64,000 nt of DNA from Grifola frondosa (taxonomy: Eukaryota; Basidiomycota; Agaricomycetes; Polyporales; Grifolaceae). The translations under genes and the position numbers were made by a program. The stretch covers positions 434,001 through 498,000 of the forward strand of contig LUGG01000032.1 of NCBI GenBank assembly GCA_001683735.1, given 5' to 3'. Shown here one piece after another: positions 1 to 14,489 of the stretch. Below the pieces are notes generated by a model. That model worked only from the letters and a program-made list of their open reading frames with translations. It was not told the DNA's origin and made no database searches. Every line of letters begins with the position of its first letter. The first letter of the stretch is position 1.

Positions 1-448
1 AGCGCCTTACTCATCCGCTCACCAATCAGTGTCATCAGTATGACACTCGCTCCTTCAACCATCACCTGATCTTGCAGGTGATCAACGCGACGCGTCCCAG
101 CGTCTACTGGGCGTCTATGTCCAAATCGGGAAATTTGTTACACCATTGTAATCCCTGTAAATACATTACCATATGTATACGTTCTATGTATTTTATTCGC
201 ACCCCCAATTAATATTTTTTGCTGTAAAGACGGTGGGCCAATTCCCTCCTATTTGTCAAATCGGGTCATAGACCTTCCGAATTCGGCGATTACCTTCTCT
301 CATCGGCGACGGTTTCTTCTGCTGTGCTTTTCCTTTGACGTCACCCCTCTTTCGATTGGTCACTCTGAGTTGAATATAAAAGGCACTCTCCTAGGATGCG
401 CATACATCGACCCATCCCCCACTCTTCTCTATCTTCTCTTTCGAGTTA

Positions 449-714
449 TACTGTACATTACAGACCAACTCGGCACGTCACAGGTCACAAGGACCCTCGA
501 CGCGCCGGATTTTGGTGTGGTCACAGGTCACAAACGGCTCCGCCGGCTGTGGCGCCGCATCCCGCTGCCAAATTCTCCGCGCCTGCGGCGCAACAATGTC
601 CTCGCCATTTTTCGCCGGCGGTCACACGTCCAAAGCAGTCGCGCTGCGGCGCCGGATTGGGTGCCATGGGTCACAGGTCACAACCCGCGCCGAGTTGGTC
701 TGTAATGTACAGTA
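449..714. mobile_element. MITE-like element with 25-bp terminal inverted repeats
   Basis: The ends begin TACTGTACATTACAGACC (from 449) and are repeated as the exact reverse complement ending at 714, giving inverted repeats of about 25 bp. A TA dinucleotide lies outside both ends, as for a Tc1/mariner-type target duplication. No transposase reading frame fits in 266 bp, so the element would be non-autonomous. Inside, the 13-mer TCACAGGTCACAA occurs three times (near 479, 522 and 671). Confidence 0.7.
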
Positions 715-716
715 TA

Positions 717-2740
717 TACTTGATACTGGACTCAGTCCCGCATACGCCCCTTCGTTCCTCGCTGTTCATACGTGCTGTCAGAAGCCTGGAGAGTAGAGAC
801 TTCGGTGCTGTCGCGAGCAGTCGGCGGACGGCTACGCAGATGCGAACAGCCAGCTGCTCGGGCTCGTCATTCTGGCCGACTCGCCGGCTGCCCGGACTCG
901 TCCCTGTGCCATGCGAACGGACACTACCACACGGGCGATCTTCGTGAAAATCGCGCCGGGCGCATACATGAACCGCAGGTATGACGATGACTAGATCAAG
1001 AGCGAGAACTGATTGTGCTGCGACACGCACGCGATCGAGGACAACGCGCACGCGGTGTGCGACGTGCTCGTCGCGGACTGCATCGTCGTTGGGAACGGCA
1101 CTCGGGCAGGGTGCAGATGGCCGGATTCCAAGTGGACTGGTAGGTGTTTGGTGCGTGGTCTTTTCGTTCACATCGGGGATGCTAAATTCGCTGTTGATGG
1201 TATTCCAGCTGGCGCGGTACATCGACGACGCGAACACGAAGACTTTTGTAAACCCTTAAGTCTCGGGCAACCCCCTGCTGTGTATTGAATTTTCAAGTGC
1301 TACGATATGACGACTCCGGACGCTCCCAACGTCGAAACGAACGTTCTCAATGTGACCTTTCTCCAGTGGATGCGGCGGCGAAGGCGGACGAACAGGCGGT
1401 CATGCTCGCTCTTCATTCTGGGGCCCAAGTAACACTACAGGAGGGAGTGTTGTAACATGTACCATAGCAGGAGACAGGTGCGAGTATTCAACATATCCAT
1501 CTGCGGTACAGATCTTGCTAATATGTGGTCTGTAGTAGTAATTTGGAGGACATCGACGTGTCTGACGCGTCTTTCTTGTTGCCGAAGCGCGTGAAGCGGT
1601 AAGAACACTGCTCGGTGATGACTCGATATTGCTGTTTGCATTGAACGTGCCGATACGGGGCGTGACTCCTCTAGGACTTGCTACATGGTTGACCCTGCCC
1701 GAAATTGTCCAGATCCTTCTCGAGGATAGCTCGGGTTTGGTGACTGTTGATGGTATGGACTCGCACGGCGTTACGGCACTCATATGTAAGTCAAATCATG
1801 CTTCATGCTGGAATATATACGTTTCTAATCTGCTTGAGCCTTGCGTAGATGCCGCGCGAGATGGCAGAGCGTAGGTCATTTGTCACTTGGTAAGTCGTGT
1901 TTGGCCGTACCGCTATCAAACGATTTTTTGCGCGGCCTCTAGCTGAATGCAGGCGCAAGGCTTGATCTCAGAGATTCAAATTCTCGCACATCCATGCAAC
2001 ATTCACTCATTCATCCTCGGATATTGTGGCTATGCGAACGCGCCCTTCAGAGACACATGATTAGACAATACATGGTATGTCCTATCTGTTGCTATATAAT
2101 TGTTCATTCACAGGCTGTGGTAGGCCGGCAGCGTGAGCACCCCACACTCCAACACATGCACCCTCCCACTCACTTTCTCTTCGCCCAGACCCCCGTGGAT
2201 CGTCGCCACGTTCGTCTGCAGTCTGAACGCCTGGCACGCAGGTACGCCCTCCGTGCTCTCCACTCGCCCGCCGCTCATGATCTGGCGACAGACAAGACTG
2301 GCGAGCACTACTTCCTGAAGCCGCTGCCCGTGGACTGGACGAGGGAGCATAGCCTGATGGTGTGTAGTACTTCGGACCATTCAACCCGAGGAGCAGACGG
2401 CATCAGGGACGAGGGGGAGATGGGGGGGGGCCAGAATGTATTTAAATTATGTGTGTAATACAATATTAATGTTTTAAAAGTTGAATTCAAAATTGGTAAC
2501 CTAGATAAGATGAGACAAGAGATTATCAGTGGTGCCATCTTGTCATCTTGTCAGAGATTGTATGCACTTGTAATCTCTGGCCAGGAGTACACCTAACCCT
2601 GACATGCTCCGGTAGGATTGGCATTCTGGCCAATGCTCAAGGGTCCCGTATATTTCCTGGCAGGTAAGATAAATCTGGTATTATCTTATTTTACATTATA
2701 TTATATTTTAATCTCTGGTACGCTAGGGGGGATTTTGCTG
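717..2740. other. Gene-poor stretch, no recognised gene
   Basis: Open frames here are short or overlap antisense and none resembles a known family. On + around 1020-1250 a frame rich in C, D and G residues, preceded by AG acceptor-like sites, could be a decayed exon. Around 2100-2400 several frames are open on both strands because of high G+C. I see no start-to-stop spliced gene that I can defend. Confidence 0.4.
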
Positions 2741-2749
2741 ATGGCATGG

Positions 2750-3714
2750 TGTATTCACAGCCGTTGGATGCGTCCTTCACAGCGAACCCGACATTATATC
2801 AGAAGATTACAGAATACTTTGCTGCACTCCTCACCGAGCCTACCATGGTCAGTGGTGCCTTGCAATAATGTGATGTATGTTTTCAGAGTCTGATGAATTT
2901 ATTTCTGTGATGCAGCAATGCGATGGACTGCTGGACGACGCACTTCTGCGTCACTATGCAGTTGCATGGGATAAGTACAAGACATGCGCAAGGATTATCG
3001 ATAGGCAGTTTGAATATTTCAATCGACACTGCGTGAAGTTTGTGCGTAATAAGGGGAAGAAGGTGTACCCAGTATACACGGTGCGTATCTCGTCGCTAGT
3101 GCCTCAGTGAGCAAGCCATTCATGCTCGATGACAGGTCGCCCTCATCCAGTGGCGGCTGCACTTTCTGTTACATATTCAGGGAGATGACATGAAATTAAC
3201 CTCTGCCATCCTGCATCTCATTGAGAAGCAACGCGCTGGGGCGACAATCGATGAAGACGTTATCAAGACCGTCGTAGACTCATTCGTCTCATTGGGCATT
3301 GACGAGCACGATCTCAAGAACACCTCCTACGATGTTTATCAGAAACACTTTGAGACACCCTTCCTTGACATGATGGAGCAATCTTATCGACGTGAATCTG
3401 AGGCGTTCCTCGCAGCGAACGATGTCATGAAGTCCGTTGAAGGGGCCACACAGCGTCTAGACGAAGAAGATATCCGTGTCGAACGCTATCTCCAGCCTTC
3501 GACGTGCAAGTTGCTCATAACTCGATGCGAGGAGGTGTTCATCCGCGAGCATGAGAAGCTTCTCCAGGAGTATCTTCAGCATCTGATCGCCCAGGATGAC
3601 AAGGATAACAGCGACATAGACCGCATACGTGCTTTGCTCGGGAGGATCTCAGATGTTACGGAGTCTGTGAAGCAGGACGCTGAAAGTTCGGATGCAGGTG
3701 TCGAATCTATGTAA
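2750..3714 (+). pseudogene. Cullin N-terminal fragment, 5'-truncated (left copy)
   Basis: Spliced reading gives cullin-repeat sequence matching the fungal/animal CUL1 N-terminus. The first piece contains LYQKITEYFAALL. After a short intron comes a piece with CDGLLDDALLRHYAVAWDKY and FEYFNRHCVKF. After another intron comes LIQWRLHFLL, followed by a 174-residue frame with LHLIEKQRAGATIDE. Full cullins are about 750-800 residues. This one stops at 3714 in the second or third cullin repeat and lacks the cullin homology domain, RING-binding region and neddylation site. The first exon found in the right copy is missing because the duplication boundary falls in the preceding intron, so this copy is a broken derivative of the 39445-40675 gene. 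Confidence 0.8.
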
Positions 3715-4429
3715 CGCTGAAACCTGCCAATCTTCAGCAAGTAGAAGGTTCGTGCTTCAAAGCTAAGCAGTATGAAGTTGACTGATGTGACCTTTTTCTC
3801 ATGACAGGCAATTTGTAGGCAGTGTGCAGTCTGTGCCGAGTATTGAATGACGAGCTTCATCGCAGCTCCCAACTTGTCCTTACATTCATCCTCCTAACTT
3901 GGATGGACTCTTCTCGTATTCCAGCATATCGCCTTGTATTGTTTTAGTGTACCATAATGTGGAGTGAATTTCTCGTCGGGAGCTGTATAATTTCGTATTC
4001 TAATTGAATCGCGATGTAACAATAGGTGGCATCGGATGTTCTGAGTTCCTTTTAAATTAACAAAAATAATAAATATTGAAAAATGAGTCAGAACTTACGA
4101 GGTGCTTATCGCGCTTTACCGTGTGCTTTACCGCGACTTTGTCGACTGACTATCATCATATAACCTTCTCGCCGTCCTGTCATGATTTGAGGTCAATTCA
4201 GTGGAAGCCATATGCACGCTCCACGACTCCTATTGATTCATCCATCAACTATGCGCAATACAACCTTCGAAGTTGCTTCGAAGCGCTTCTTGTTCAAGCT
4301 CACAGGTTTCTCTCCTACAAGATCCCCGGATAGGTTATGCTACATGGCTTGAGACATAAATTGCATCTATAAGTGGTCAAATAGGTTATATCCGAGACAT
4401 CAAACTGCAGTCATCCGATACACAGCCGA

Positions 4430-5000
4430 TGCCGTGTCGTGGGGACCCGCCGAGCTCTCAGCGAACCCAAATAAGTGTCCATGGTATGTCTTTTGCTATT
4501 CAACATCACGTTTGGTCCAGAATGAATATCCCTCTATATGCCTTTGCTCGTTTCTAATCTTGCTGCATTTTTTGCCTGTTACGTGTTGCGGTGCAGCATT
4601 TGTATCCCTAGGATCTTTTGCTGCGCCAAGGGTGTTCCGTTCTCACTATGGACAAATCTAAAACCAGAGTTGGATCAAGATCAGTTCCTATGTGGCTTCT
4701 CTTATGAAAGATTGACGTGGAATTGTGATGCTGTCGTCGACGTTGCCTGTGGTACAGCTCCTCATTCAGTACAGCACGTTAATATTACTGTCTATATTTT
4801 GCACCCTACTATCTTTCCTCTCTTGCAGAGGAAATATCGTAGTGGACGAAGTATGTTCTGGCATCTGTGAAGACACACTCTTGATATTCAAGTATATGCT
4901 CCGTCACTGTTCTTCTAAACTAGTCACTGATATTGTCACCCGAGCTCGTTTCAAGAGAAGGGCAGATGTTGAGGGCTTGATCCGAGAAGCGGGTTCCTGA
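4430..5000 (+). pseudogene. Unrecognised small spliced gene or remnant (left copy)
   Basis: A last-exon-like segment (about 4893-5000) follows a probable 43-nt intron (GTATGT...TTCAAG). It encodes a basic segment with KLVTDIVTRARFKRRADVE and ends in TGA. The right arm repeats this exon and intron at 38190-38350 with mainly conservative changes, which suggests coding constraint. The upstream part is interrupted by stop codons here (for example in the W-I-K-I-S-S-Y-V segment near 4670-4720) but is more open in the right copy. I do not recognise the family. The segment lies between the cullin fragment and the peroxidase gene. Confidence 0.4.
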
Positions 5001-5414
5001 TTATGTGCGTTATAGTACCTTTTGCCACTGCTTCATCGCAAATTTAGACGTCTGAAGTCCATGCTGTGCTCGATGCTTTCATTTGTGGAGTTATTCAGGG
5101 ATGATTTCGTGAAGGCGTGTCAGGATATGTGCAGGTTGTAAACCGCTCCGGTTTAGCCGGCGATGTAGCAATAAGGTACGCCGGAAGCTGTTGTACCGAA
5201 TTTCGCTCACGCTGGATGTTTTTCATGTGGACCTCTCACACAGCACCTCTAGATCACAACTAATAGCGTCTACTATAGTGCGAAAACGAAATCATAAGAG
5301 CTACACTGGGAAATCGATCGCATAGGTCAGGAAATTTCGGGTACGTTAGGAATGCATTTTAACGGTTCGTTTCAAGTTTGGTGGGCATTGCCTTAGAGAT
5401 ATAGCTGGCTAATT

Positions 5415-5570
5415 TCCATGTTGCAGCTTCTCCATGATCTGGGTCTCGTTCATCGTGCTGATCCGCTTCTCCTTCTCCTTCGGCTTCTCCAACGCCGCGG
5501 CTGCAGCTGCCACTCCGCCACCGCTCTTCTCATCATCAGGTGCCGCAATAGTGAAGTTGGGGAAGGTGGT
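5415..5570 (-). pseudogene. Fragment of a PAK/STE20-type kinase linker
   Basis: On the minus strand an open segment reads DDEKSGGGVAAAAAALEKPK, then a lysine/glutamate stretch, then KRISTMNETQIMEKL. The last motif resembles the conserved segment just before the kinase domain of fungal STE20/p21-activated kinases (R-I/V-S-T-M-x-E-x-Q-I-M-E-K-L). It breaks off there: no glycine-rich loop, VAIK or HRD motif follows. The right arm has matching flanks (near 37780-37800) but lacks this piece. It is therefore a gained gene fragment or a deletion in the other arm, not a working kinase. Confidence 0.55.
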
Positions 5571-7263
5571 GGTTCAGTGATGATTAATAGCGGAGGAAGC
5601 TGTGGAAGACGGCTGCAGTGGGTGCCTTAAATTGATCGATCGAATTGACAACGACAAGGTTGACGGCATCGGTGTCGTTATACTCATCTCACAGTCCTTA
5701 AAGAGCTCACCGGCAACAAAAAATATAACGGTCCGAACTCGAACGGTCAGGTCAAAATCAAGCTGTTGACGCTCGCTCGCTGGTCGGCGGGGTCCACTGG
5801 CGCTCGGCTTGTGTCACAGTGACACGGCTTGATAGGGATATGCACATCGCGCGCCATCGCAGTTGCCAGCGCTGGCGTTGGGATTACTGGTAATTCTAGT
5901 TTCTCACGGTGGCTTGGTCACAATGTTGGCATCACGGAGTGCCACACGTCGCAACGACCACATAACCGCTACCATATTTGACCTGACGCTGCTCGGCAGC
6001 CATAGGTGTCTCTTCACCACTTTTACCCCATTGTCAGTGGCAATTCTATACTTACATTATATGAATTCCAGGAACGTCACTAGTGGGTGCGGAATGCGTG
6101 AGACTGGGTGCTGGGGAATCAGAACCTTGGAGGTCAGACTCGCCTGGATGGGGGAAAGTGCTTGGCAACCATCCGAATGTCAAACCTTGCGAAGAAGAGC
6201 AGCTGCCGCAGGATATTCTGACATGGGGTGAACTGGATGCCCCATCGCAATACGGTGGGAAGCATTAATGTTGCGGCTAGACTGTGGGGCTACATACTAC
6301 CATTAGTACCTTACCATGGTCAGCAGCGCCACCGTGTTTGACAAACAGAAAAGGAGATGCAATCCGCCAATTCCAGCGGACACGAGATGACAGATCTCAG
6401 GACTTAGAACTGTTCACAAATGCGCCCGTCGGGCCCGCGAAGAGCAGCCAATGAAAGCAAGCAAATTACCAGAAATCTTTCAGCTCTAGCATTCGAGGCC
6501 ATCGTGTGCTTTGCCTGACGTTAGCGCGCGTGAGTGTGAGATTGTGTCCGGATCTGGATTGTCGCAGTGGAAGTGTCTTCCCACCGGCTTCGGTCCTCGT
6601 AACCCCATTGCGATGGTTTCAGATAATTGCGCATCTCATCAAGGCATTTTCTTCAATCAACGGTCTATCATATCCGTTTGTTGATACCAATGAATGCTTG
6701 AAGACATGTACTAATTAGGTACACGTTACGTCCTGTGTCACTTGTTCAAAGAGTTTCCAACACTGACTTACCAGCGGCTTGGGTTGTAGTAATCCACTGG
6801 ATGGGTGTTCATGCATCTCATCGTCTCACCACCGCACTTGCGTGTATCCTGAGACACGGAACCGGAACCGTGTAGGTTTCAAGAAGTAGCTACTAGCTAC
6901 GAGCATTAGTCAAATATTGGGGTCCATAATATGAAAGCGCTAGGGACTCTGGCAGTACGTTCACATTCATTTGATTTGTCATTTGATTTTTCCTGCATTA
7001 ATGTGCTCTTTCGTAGATGTAGGGTGTAGTGCAAAAGTCGAAACCGGCTAACCGCTATTTTGTCCGCATCCATTGTTTTATTGCCTGACTTGCGCCGGAG
7101 TTGTTGTCCCATGCGCTGTCTTTCATTTTGAATGAAAAGTGGCACGGCGGGAGTCATATTATGAGGTGGGCGATTATCTGATCCAGGCATATGGAGGCGT
7201 TTATTCCGCACAGCTTGGGTGAGCACGACTTCATCCATGCCACTTTTGTAGCATACCAGTTGA

Positions 7264-7463
7264 CATTTCCGTGAGCACAGGGATACCGACCGACTGGCAT
7301 GCTAGCATTTCCGTGAGCACAGCTATACCTACCTTACGGTTCATTCCCTTACTCGTGGAGTGTGGTGTCGGGATTGATGCACCTCCTCATTCCGTGCTAC
7401 CGCGATCGGATCCTTCCGCTTTTGCAGGGAGAGTTATTTTCGGAGTCTCTTGAATGGTATAAA
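7264..7463 (+). promoter_or_regulatory. Peroxidase promoter: 17-bp direct repeat and TATA box (left)
   Basis: CATTTCCGTGAGCACAG occurs at 7264-7280 and again at 7306-7322, 42 bp apart. A TATAAA box lies at 7458-7463, about 87 bp before the start codon at 7550. The same pair and TATA box are kept in the right arm. Conservation of exact copies and spacing suggests transcription-factor sites; which factor is unknown. Confidence 0.55.
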
Positions 7464-7549
7464 GGTGTTGCATGTTTGCCAGTGATCTACAGTACTCAAC
7501 GAGTATCCTCGTAGTCTCTCAGCTGCTCCAAAGCTGATTTTCGATAGCC

Positions 7550-9388
<1,839 letters not shown>

Positions 9389-9622
9389 ACGGTTCATGCA
9401 TCAAATATAGACATGGAGCATATTTGGTTCATACTGGGAATATAAATGGAGATTTCAGTCTCATATAATTGTAAATATACACTGGCAATCCAGCGTTTTT
9501 GTCGTGAAATAGTCCACGAATTGGCGGTCATTAACCAATGCATCCATCTTGGTAAGTGCGCATACGCGTTCCTCTCGGAAGCCATATATAAAATAAAGGG
9601 TGTCTTACTGCCTCTGTGCGAG
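9389..9622. other. Convergent intergenic region
   Basis: This is the 3' flank shared by the peroxidase gene (+) and the small cysteine gene (-). No reading frame here resembles a gene. The mirror region (33920-34156) is similar, with small indels. Confidence 0.5.
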
Positions 9623-10052
9623 CTAGGCAGAGTTCTTACGGCTGACATAGAGCTTCTTGAAGTCAACCACGGTGTTCTTGAAGAATTGGCACATCCGGCG
9701 TGCAGGTCCACACTTGCGGCGGACATGAATGACGCGCGGCAGGAGCGTCAGTTCATATCCACCTATGCAGATGTTGTCGAAGAACAGCCACAAGGAGTGA
9801 GTATGAAGAGATGTGCGACGTGTTCGGTACTCACCGTCAAAAGTCGGGTGACGCGTGGCCGTCCTCTTGAGCTCCAAAGCGTTCCCGGAACGAGCAGGCC
9901 TCGTAGTGGAAGAATACGCGCATCCTTCTGTGCCACATGAATGGAAGGCTACCACACGCGCATTGGTCACAATCCAGAGTACAAGTCAGTACAGTAGAAC
10001 ACTCACAGTAATTTCGGGTATATTGAGGCCACTGGATGCTGTTCCGGTCCAT
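9623..10052 (-). CDS. Small cysteine-containing protein, unrecognised (left copy)
   Basis: Two introns give a protein of about 114 residues. It starts MDRNSIQWPQYTRNY, then after an intron (GTGAGT...GGTAG) reads FHSCGTEGCAYSS and later TATRHPTFD. After a second intron (GTGAGT...GCATAG) it reads GGYELTLLPRVIHVRRKC and FFKNTVVDFKKLY. The same splice sites and frames are kept in the right arm (33503-33919) with mostly conservative changes, which argues for a real protein. A TATAAAA box lies about 85 nt upstream of the chosen start; an upstream in-frame ATG at 10121 is very close to that TATA box and is less likely. There is no signal peptide or membrane segment. I do not recognise the family. 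Confidence 0.6.
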
Positions 10053-10129
10053 AACGATCTCTAGAGGGTATATGAGAAGAAAAGGGTATTCGAGGAAAAA
10101 TGAGGGTATAGCGTTAAACATCGGATACG

Positions 10130-11390
10130 TCTCCTTTTATACTGGAGGTACGCGCGAGTCACACGAGGCGCTGCATGCGCCGCCACGAGGGTGGCCACTC
10201 GAAATTTGCCGCTGGCAGCGAGTGAGACAGCATTGTCGTGTTGAAGGCAGACCAGATATCGAGGGAAATGAGATCAGATAAGGCGCGCCACGTAATGAAG
10301 TCTCAAGGCCGCTGTGGCCCGCATCCGTCACCCCAATCTGCAACTTTCTTACTCCTGGATGAATTGTCTAGAGTTCCTACAAAGCAATTGCGTCAGCGCC
10401 ATCGATTTCGTAACGTCATTGTCAATATCCTTGCAATGACGACGCGCACGAACGTCCACTGAGATGGGGCGCCATGCATGTGGCACGAGAAGGATACCGG
10501 TCTGCTTTGTCGTGCTTGACGTATCTTCTAGATACTTTTAACCTATTACTTTCAGATCACAGCCAATTTTTTCCGTTGTTTAGAATCTCACGCTCGCAGG
10601 TTGGATCTATGGAAACGTACGTCAGAGCTTCCATGCTAAGTCAACGTGATATTTAGGTCTGGTTCGAACAGTATCCGCACCTAAGCTTTGAGGCTGCGCC
10701 GCTCGACTAGCAATCAAGGGCACTACGCTGTGCAGCAGATTACGGGTTGTATTAAGATATTCAAAATGCCGCTTCTACATACAGATGTTGGGGCGCTTAA
10801 CTCTTATTGTCCGGAGCTCGAACTCTATTTCCTCGTTATGCACGACTTGATCCTGTAACTTAGCCGACGGAATCCTGCTGGTCCGAACACCTTACTATCA
10901 CCGCCGACTACATGAAACAGTGGCTGGTATTCGCATTCATGTCCATATCTAACTGTTGGATTGACGATTCAGTGCTGCAACACTTCTCAGTGTGACCACG
11001 CACATACTAGTATGGTAATCTAACAAAACTGAAACCTCGCGTTATGTAGTCTCGGTGAGTCGCGTGAACTTGGAAATGAATGGACAGCTGATTATGCAAG
11101 CGATCCAACTGAAGAAGGCTGATGGATATCAGAAATAGACCACGACAAATCCTCGCACGGGAACACACTATCCACGGATATCTTCTCTTGGGGATCCGGG
11201 GAAATGCGATCCGCAGGATCACATTACTGCTGCTCATCCGCTCAATATGGCATGAGACATTCGAGCACGAGCACTGCGTTCTCCCGGCATGATCCTTGCT
11301 CTATTTGCCGTATAAGTATCGTGTTCTTAACCTTGATCTCCCGCTGTAACTGCCTTCCTCCTCTCCTGGCCCTACTACATTCGCTAAAGT
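10130..11390. other. Intergenic DNA between small gene and monooxygenase
   Basis: No convincing gene. The region is mirrored at about 32345-33430 in the right arm with larger indels than the coding parts. Short open frames are not conserved between the arms. Confidence 0.5.
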
Positions 11391-11397
11391 GCACCAT

Positions 11398-13965
11398 GTC
11401 AACTCGTTCTATAGGCAGCGAATTCTCATTGCCTACTCTCGATAAATTGCATGCCTCTGTACCAACAGACATATCTCCCAGTGATATTGCCGCTAAGTGG
11501 TTACGCCAGCTCTCAGATACTCTCAAAGCTAGTGATAGCAATTCCTTCACCGAGATGTTCCTCGAAGATGCCTTCTGGAGGGATATTCTCGCACTCAGCT
11601 GGGACTACAGGTCGATCCGCGGTACCACCGCCATCCGATCTTTCTTCGATGCTCGTGCCATGCCCAGTGGTCTTTCCATTTTGAACGTCGCCGAGGATCA
11701 ATTCCGTGCTCCTATCTTAAGCAGCCCTTTTCCCGATGTCTCCTGGATCCAGTTTGGCTTTGATTTACAGACTTCGGCAGGGAAAGGGCTTGGGTATGCG
11801 CGCCTCGTTCCGACAGAAAATGGCAAGTGGAAGGCTTTCACTCTGCTAACCACCCTGGAATCTCTCAATGGCGTCATCGAGAAGGTCAGTGCACTCTTCA
11901 TTATCTTGTTATGTTGCTTGAGTTCACTTCCATATCTTGCAGGGTCCTAATCCGGATTCCTCTTGGCTATCGCAAGATCGCCATGCCGACAAGGTAGAAT
12001 CCTCTACTGCAGATCCTATAGTCCTCGTAGTGGGAGCAGGGCATAGCGGATTAGAAGTCGCTGCTCGTCTCGAAAGATTTAATATTCCGACCTTGGTCGT
12101 GGAGAAGTTTCCTCGGGTAGGAGATAACGTACGTATGTCCATAGTTAAATACGGTCATCTCATATGCGATGGCCTAGTGGCGAAATCGCTACAAGTCTCT
12201 ATACTTACACGACCCCCGCTGTGAGTTCGCAAATTCTGTTATTGTCCGCTCCATCACTTACCATTAGATAGGGTACAATCGACTCCCGCTCATTCCGTGA
12301 GTGCTTTCCGACACACTTCCTCGGTCCATGTATATAATACACACTGACAATGCATCAGACATCCTCCAGAGTGGCCTATGTACGCACCAAGTGCGAAGGT
12401 GCGTGAAAATAATCTGTCGAAGGAGTGTCTAACTCATCATTGAGTAAAGGTAGCAGACTGGCTGGAGGCCTATGCCCAGTCTTTGCAGCTGAACGTTTGG
12501 CCGTCATCCAACATCACTAGAGCGCAATGGGATGATACAGATAAGAAATGGACAGTTTCGATCGCTTGTGATGACGGCACAGATCGTTCCCTCCGAGTGA
12601 AGTATATCGTGTTCGCGAACGGTTTTGGCGGAGGCGTGCCAAGCGTACCGGACGTACCCGGTCAGGTGGGGTTTTATATGCCTCATAGCCGACATAGCTC
12701 TGATGTACTGCAAAGGACTCGTTTCTTGGAGAGATTGTGCACTCGTCCGCTTTCCGCTCTGCGGAAGATTATCTCGGCAAAAGAGTTCTAGTCGTAGGGT
12801 CTGGCAACTCCGGTAAGCGATTCCATGACGCTTATAACACCCTTGACGAGTACCGTCTTTTATAGGCCATGATATTGCTCAGGATCTTGCAATGCATGAC
12901 ATTGATGTTACCATGTATGTACCCGCTCAGAATCCACTCGACAAGACCTGACTCCCGAGATTTAGGTATCAACGATCCTCTACGTACGTTATCTCAATCA
13001 AGGCAATCTCAGTTATGCTTTCAAGTACGTATCGCTCTCATGTTTTCCCCACAAACTGAAGTTCGTCATACGTAACATGCAGGCTTGTACTACGAGGGAG
13101 GTCCGCCCATCGACGTGGCGGACCATCTCAGTGCGGCCTCTCCTTTCCCCATGGCAGAGATGATCTACCAGCGTCTCATCCCACATTTTGCGTCAACCAT
13201 CGATAAGTACGTTTCCTCTCCGACATTCGCCCATTACATGCTGACACTGCAATGACGTAGAGAATTGCTCCAAAAGCTCAAGTCTGCGGGCTTTGGCCTG
13301 AATATGGGCCTGAACGGCGCGGGAGCTTTATCGTGCTACCTTCGGAAGGGCGGCGGGTACTACATTGGTGTGCTACACACACTATGTATTTTGTGTCGTA
13401 TTTATGCTTTGCAGATGTGGGCGCAAGCACACTCATTTCGGAAGGGAAAATACGCTTGAAGACCGGCGCGGAGATCAAGGAAATCATACCTCGGGGCGTT
13501 CGATTTACGGACGGCGCGGAGGTTGAAGCAGATACGATCGTCTTCGCTACCGGGTAATATCACATTGTTATGCCGACGAGCGGAACGAACGATGCTAATA
13601 TGGTGTATAGGTTTGGAGATTCGCGCGATCTTGCGAGGAGAGTATGTGGCGCCGACGTCGCGGCCAAGTTGTCTCCCGTGTGGGGTCTTGATGATGAAGG
13701 CGAGCTGCAGAGTGTCTGGCGAGACTCGGGACATCCAGGACTGTTCTTCGCAACCGGTGAGTCTGCTGCACGATGCAAACGACCATACTTAATGATCACC
13801 GGGCATAGGCAATTTCGCGATATCTCGACAATTCTCCAAGTATTTGGCCCTTCGTGAGTAATAAATTATCTTCTTGTTGGTGCCACCTTAAACGCATAAT
13901 CAGAAATCAAAGCTCAGGAGGAGGGTGTCTTTGGACCGCTCTATAGCCTTCATAAACATGCCTAG
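11398..13965 (+). CDS. FAD-dependent monooxygenase (FMO-like) with N-terminal NTF2-like domain
   Basis: Predicted flavoprotein oxidising a small substrate with NAD(P)H and O2; the substrate is unknown. The start is at 11398 (MSTRSIGSEFSLPTLDKLHA). Residues 1 to about 160 resemble the SnoaL/NTF2-like domain found in fungal FMO-like enzymes. After the first intron the FAD-binding motif is VVGAGHSGLEVAARL. Later come PPEWPMYAPSAK, FLGEIVHSSAF (FMO-type F-x-G-x-x-x-H) and the NAD(P)H-binding motif VVGSGNSGHDIAQDL. Then follow YEGGPPIDVADH, GASTLISEGKI and VFATG. The last exon ends HKHA-stop at 13963-13965. About a dozen short introns all splice in frame, so the gene looks intact. The first exon and part of the first intron are duplicated at 31795-32336. 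It sits next to the peroxidase gene in the same orientation; a shared pathway is only a guess. Confidence 0.85.
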
Positions 13966-14489
13966 TTCGGTTCCTATGTTGCTATAATCAATCATATGGT
14001 CGCGCCCAAGTCCTGCGTACCTTGTATACTGCAATTGTGACTGCTCGAAGTGCCGCAGGCTGACACGCTTTGCATGGCTCAGCGTGATCCACACCTATAT
14101 ATGTTGAGTTTTACCTATATCTATGGAATTACGTGGGCATCATCAGCATTCATTGCTGATGCAGCAGCCCCATGATCGTGCACTCTATGGGCGCTATAAA
14201 CCAAAAACCACTGCGCTTTTCAAGCATCGAAGTCAATCTAGCATTTGATTGACGACACGCTGCCACGCCACTTTAATATGCACTCACTGAAGCTGATAAT
14301 ATCTCTCGTTCAACATAAATGTGCGTCTTGCTCCAGTCGCTGGCGAATCTCCTAGTCGCGTAGCGGAGGCTCAGTGTCCTATCCTGTCCAATTATTGTCG
14401 CTGACTTCGCGTCGTTCAACAGCGTTCAACAGGTTGGTCAAAGCATGTACAATCTTCTCTCTCGATCAACAATTGTTTTCTCGGAGTGA

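Noticed and set aside
671..1237. 188-codon minus-strand open frame
   Set aside because: It runs into the MITE end, is rich in R, V and P from high G+C DNA, and has no recognisable domain or splice context.
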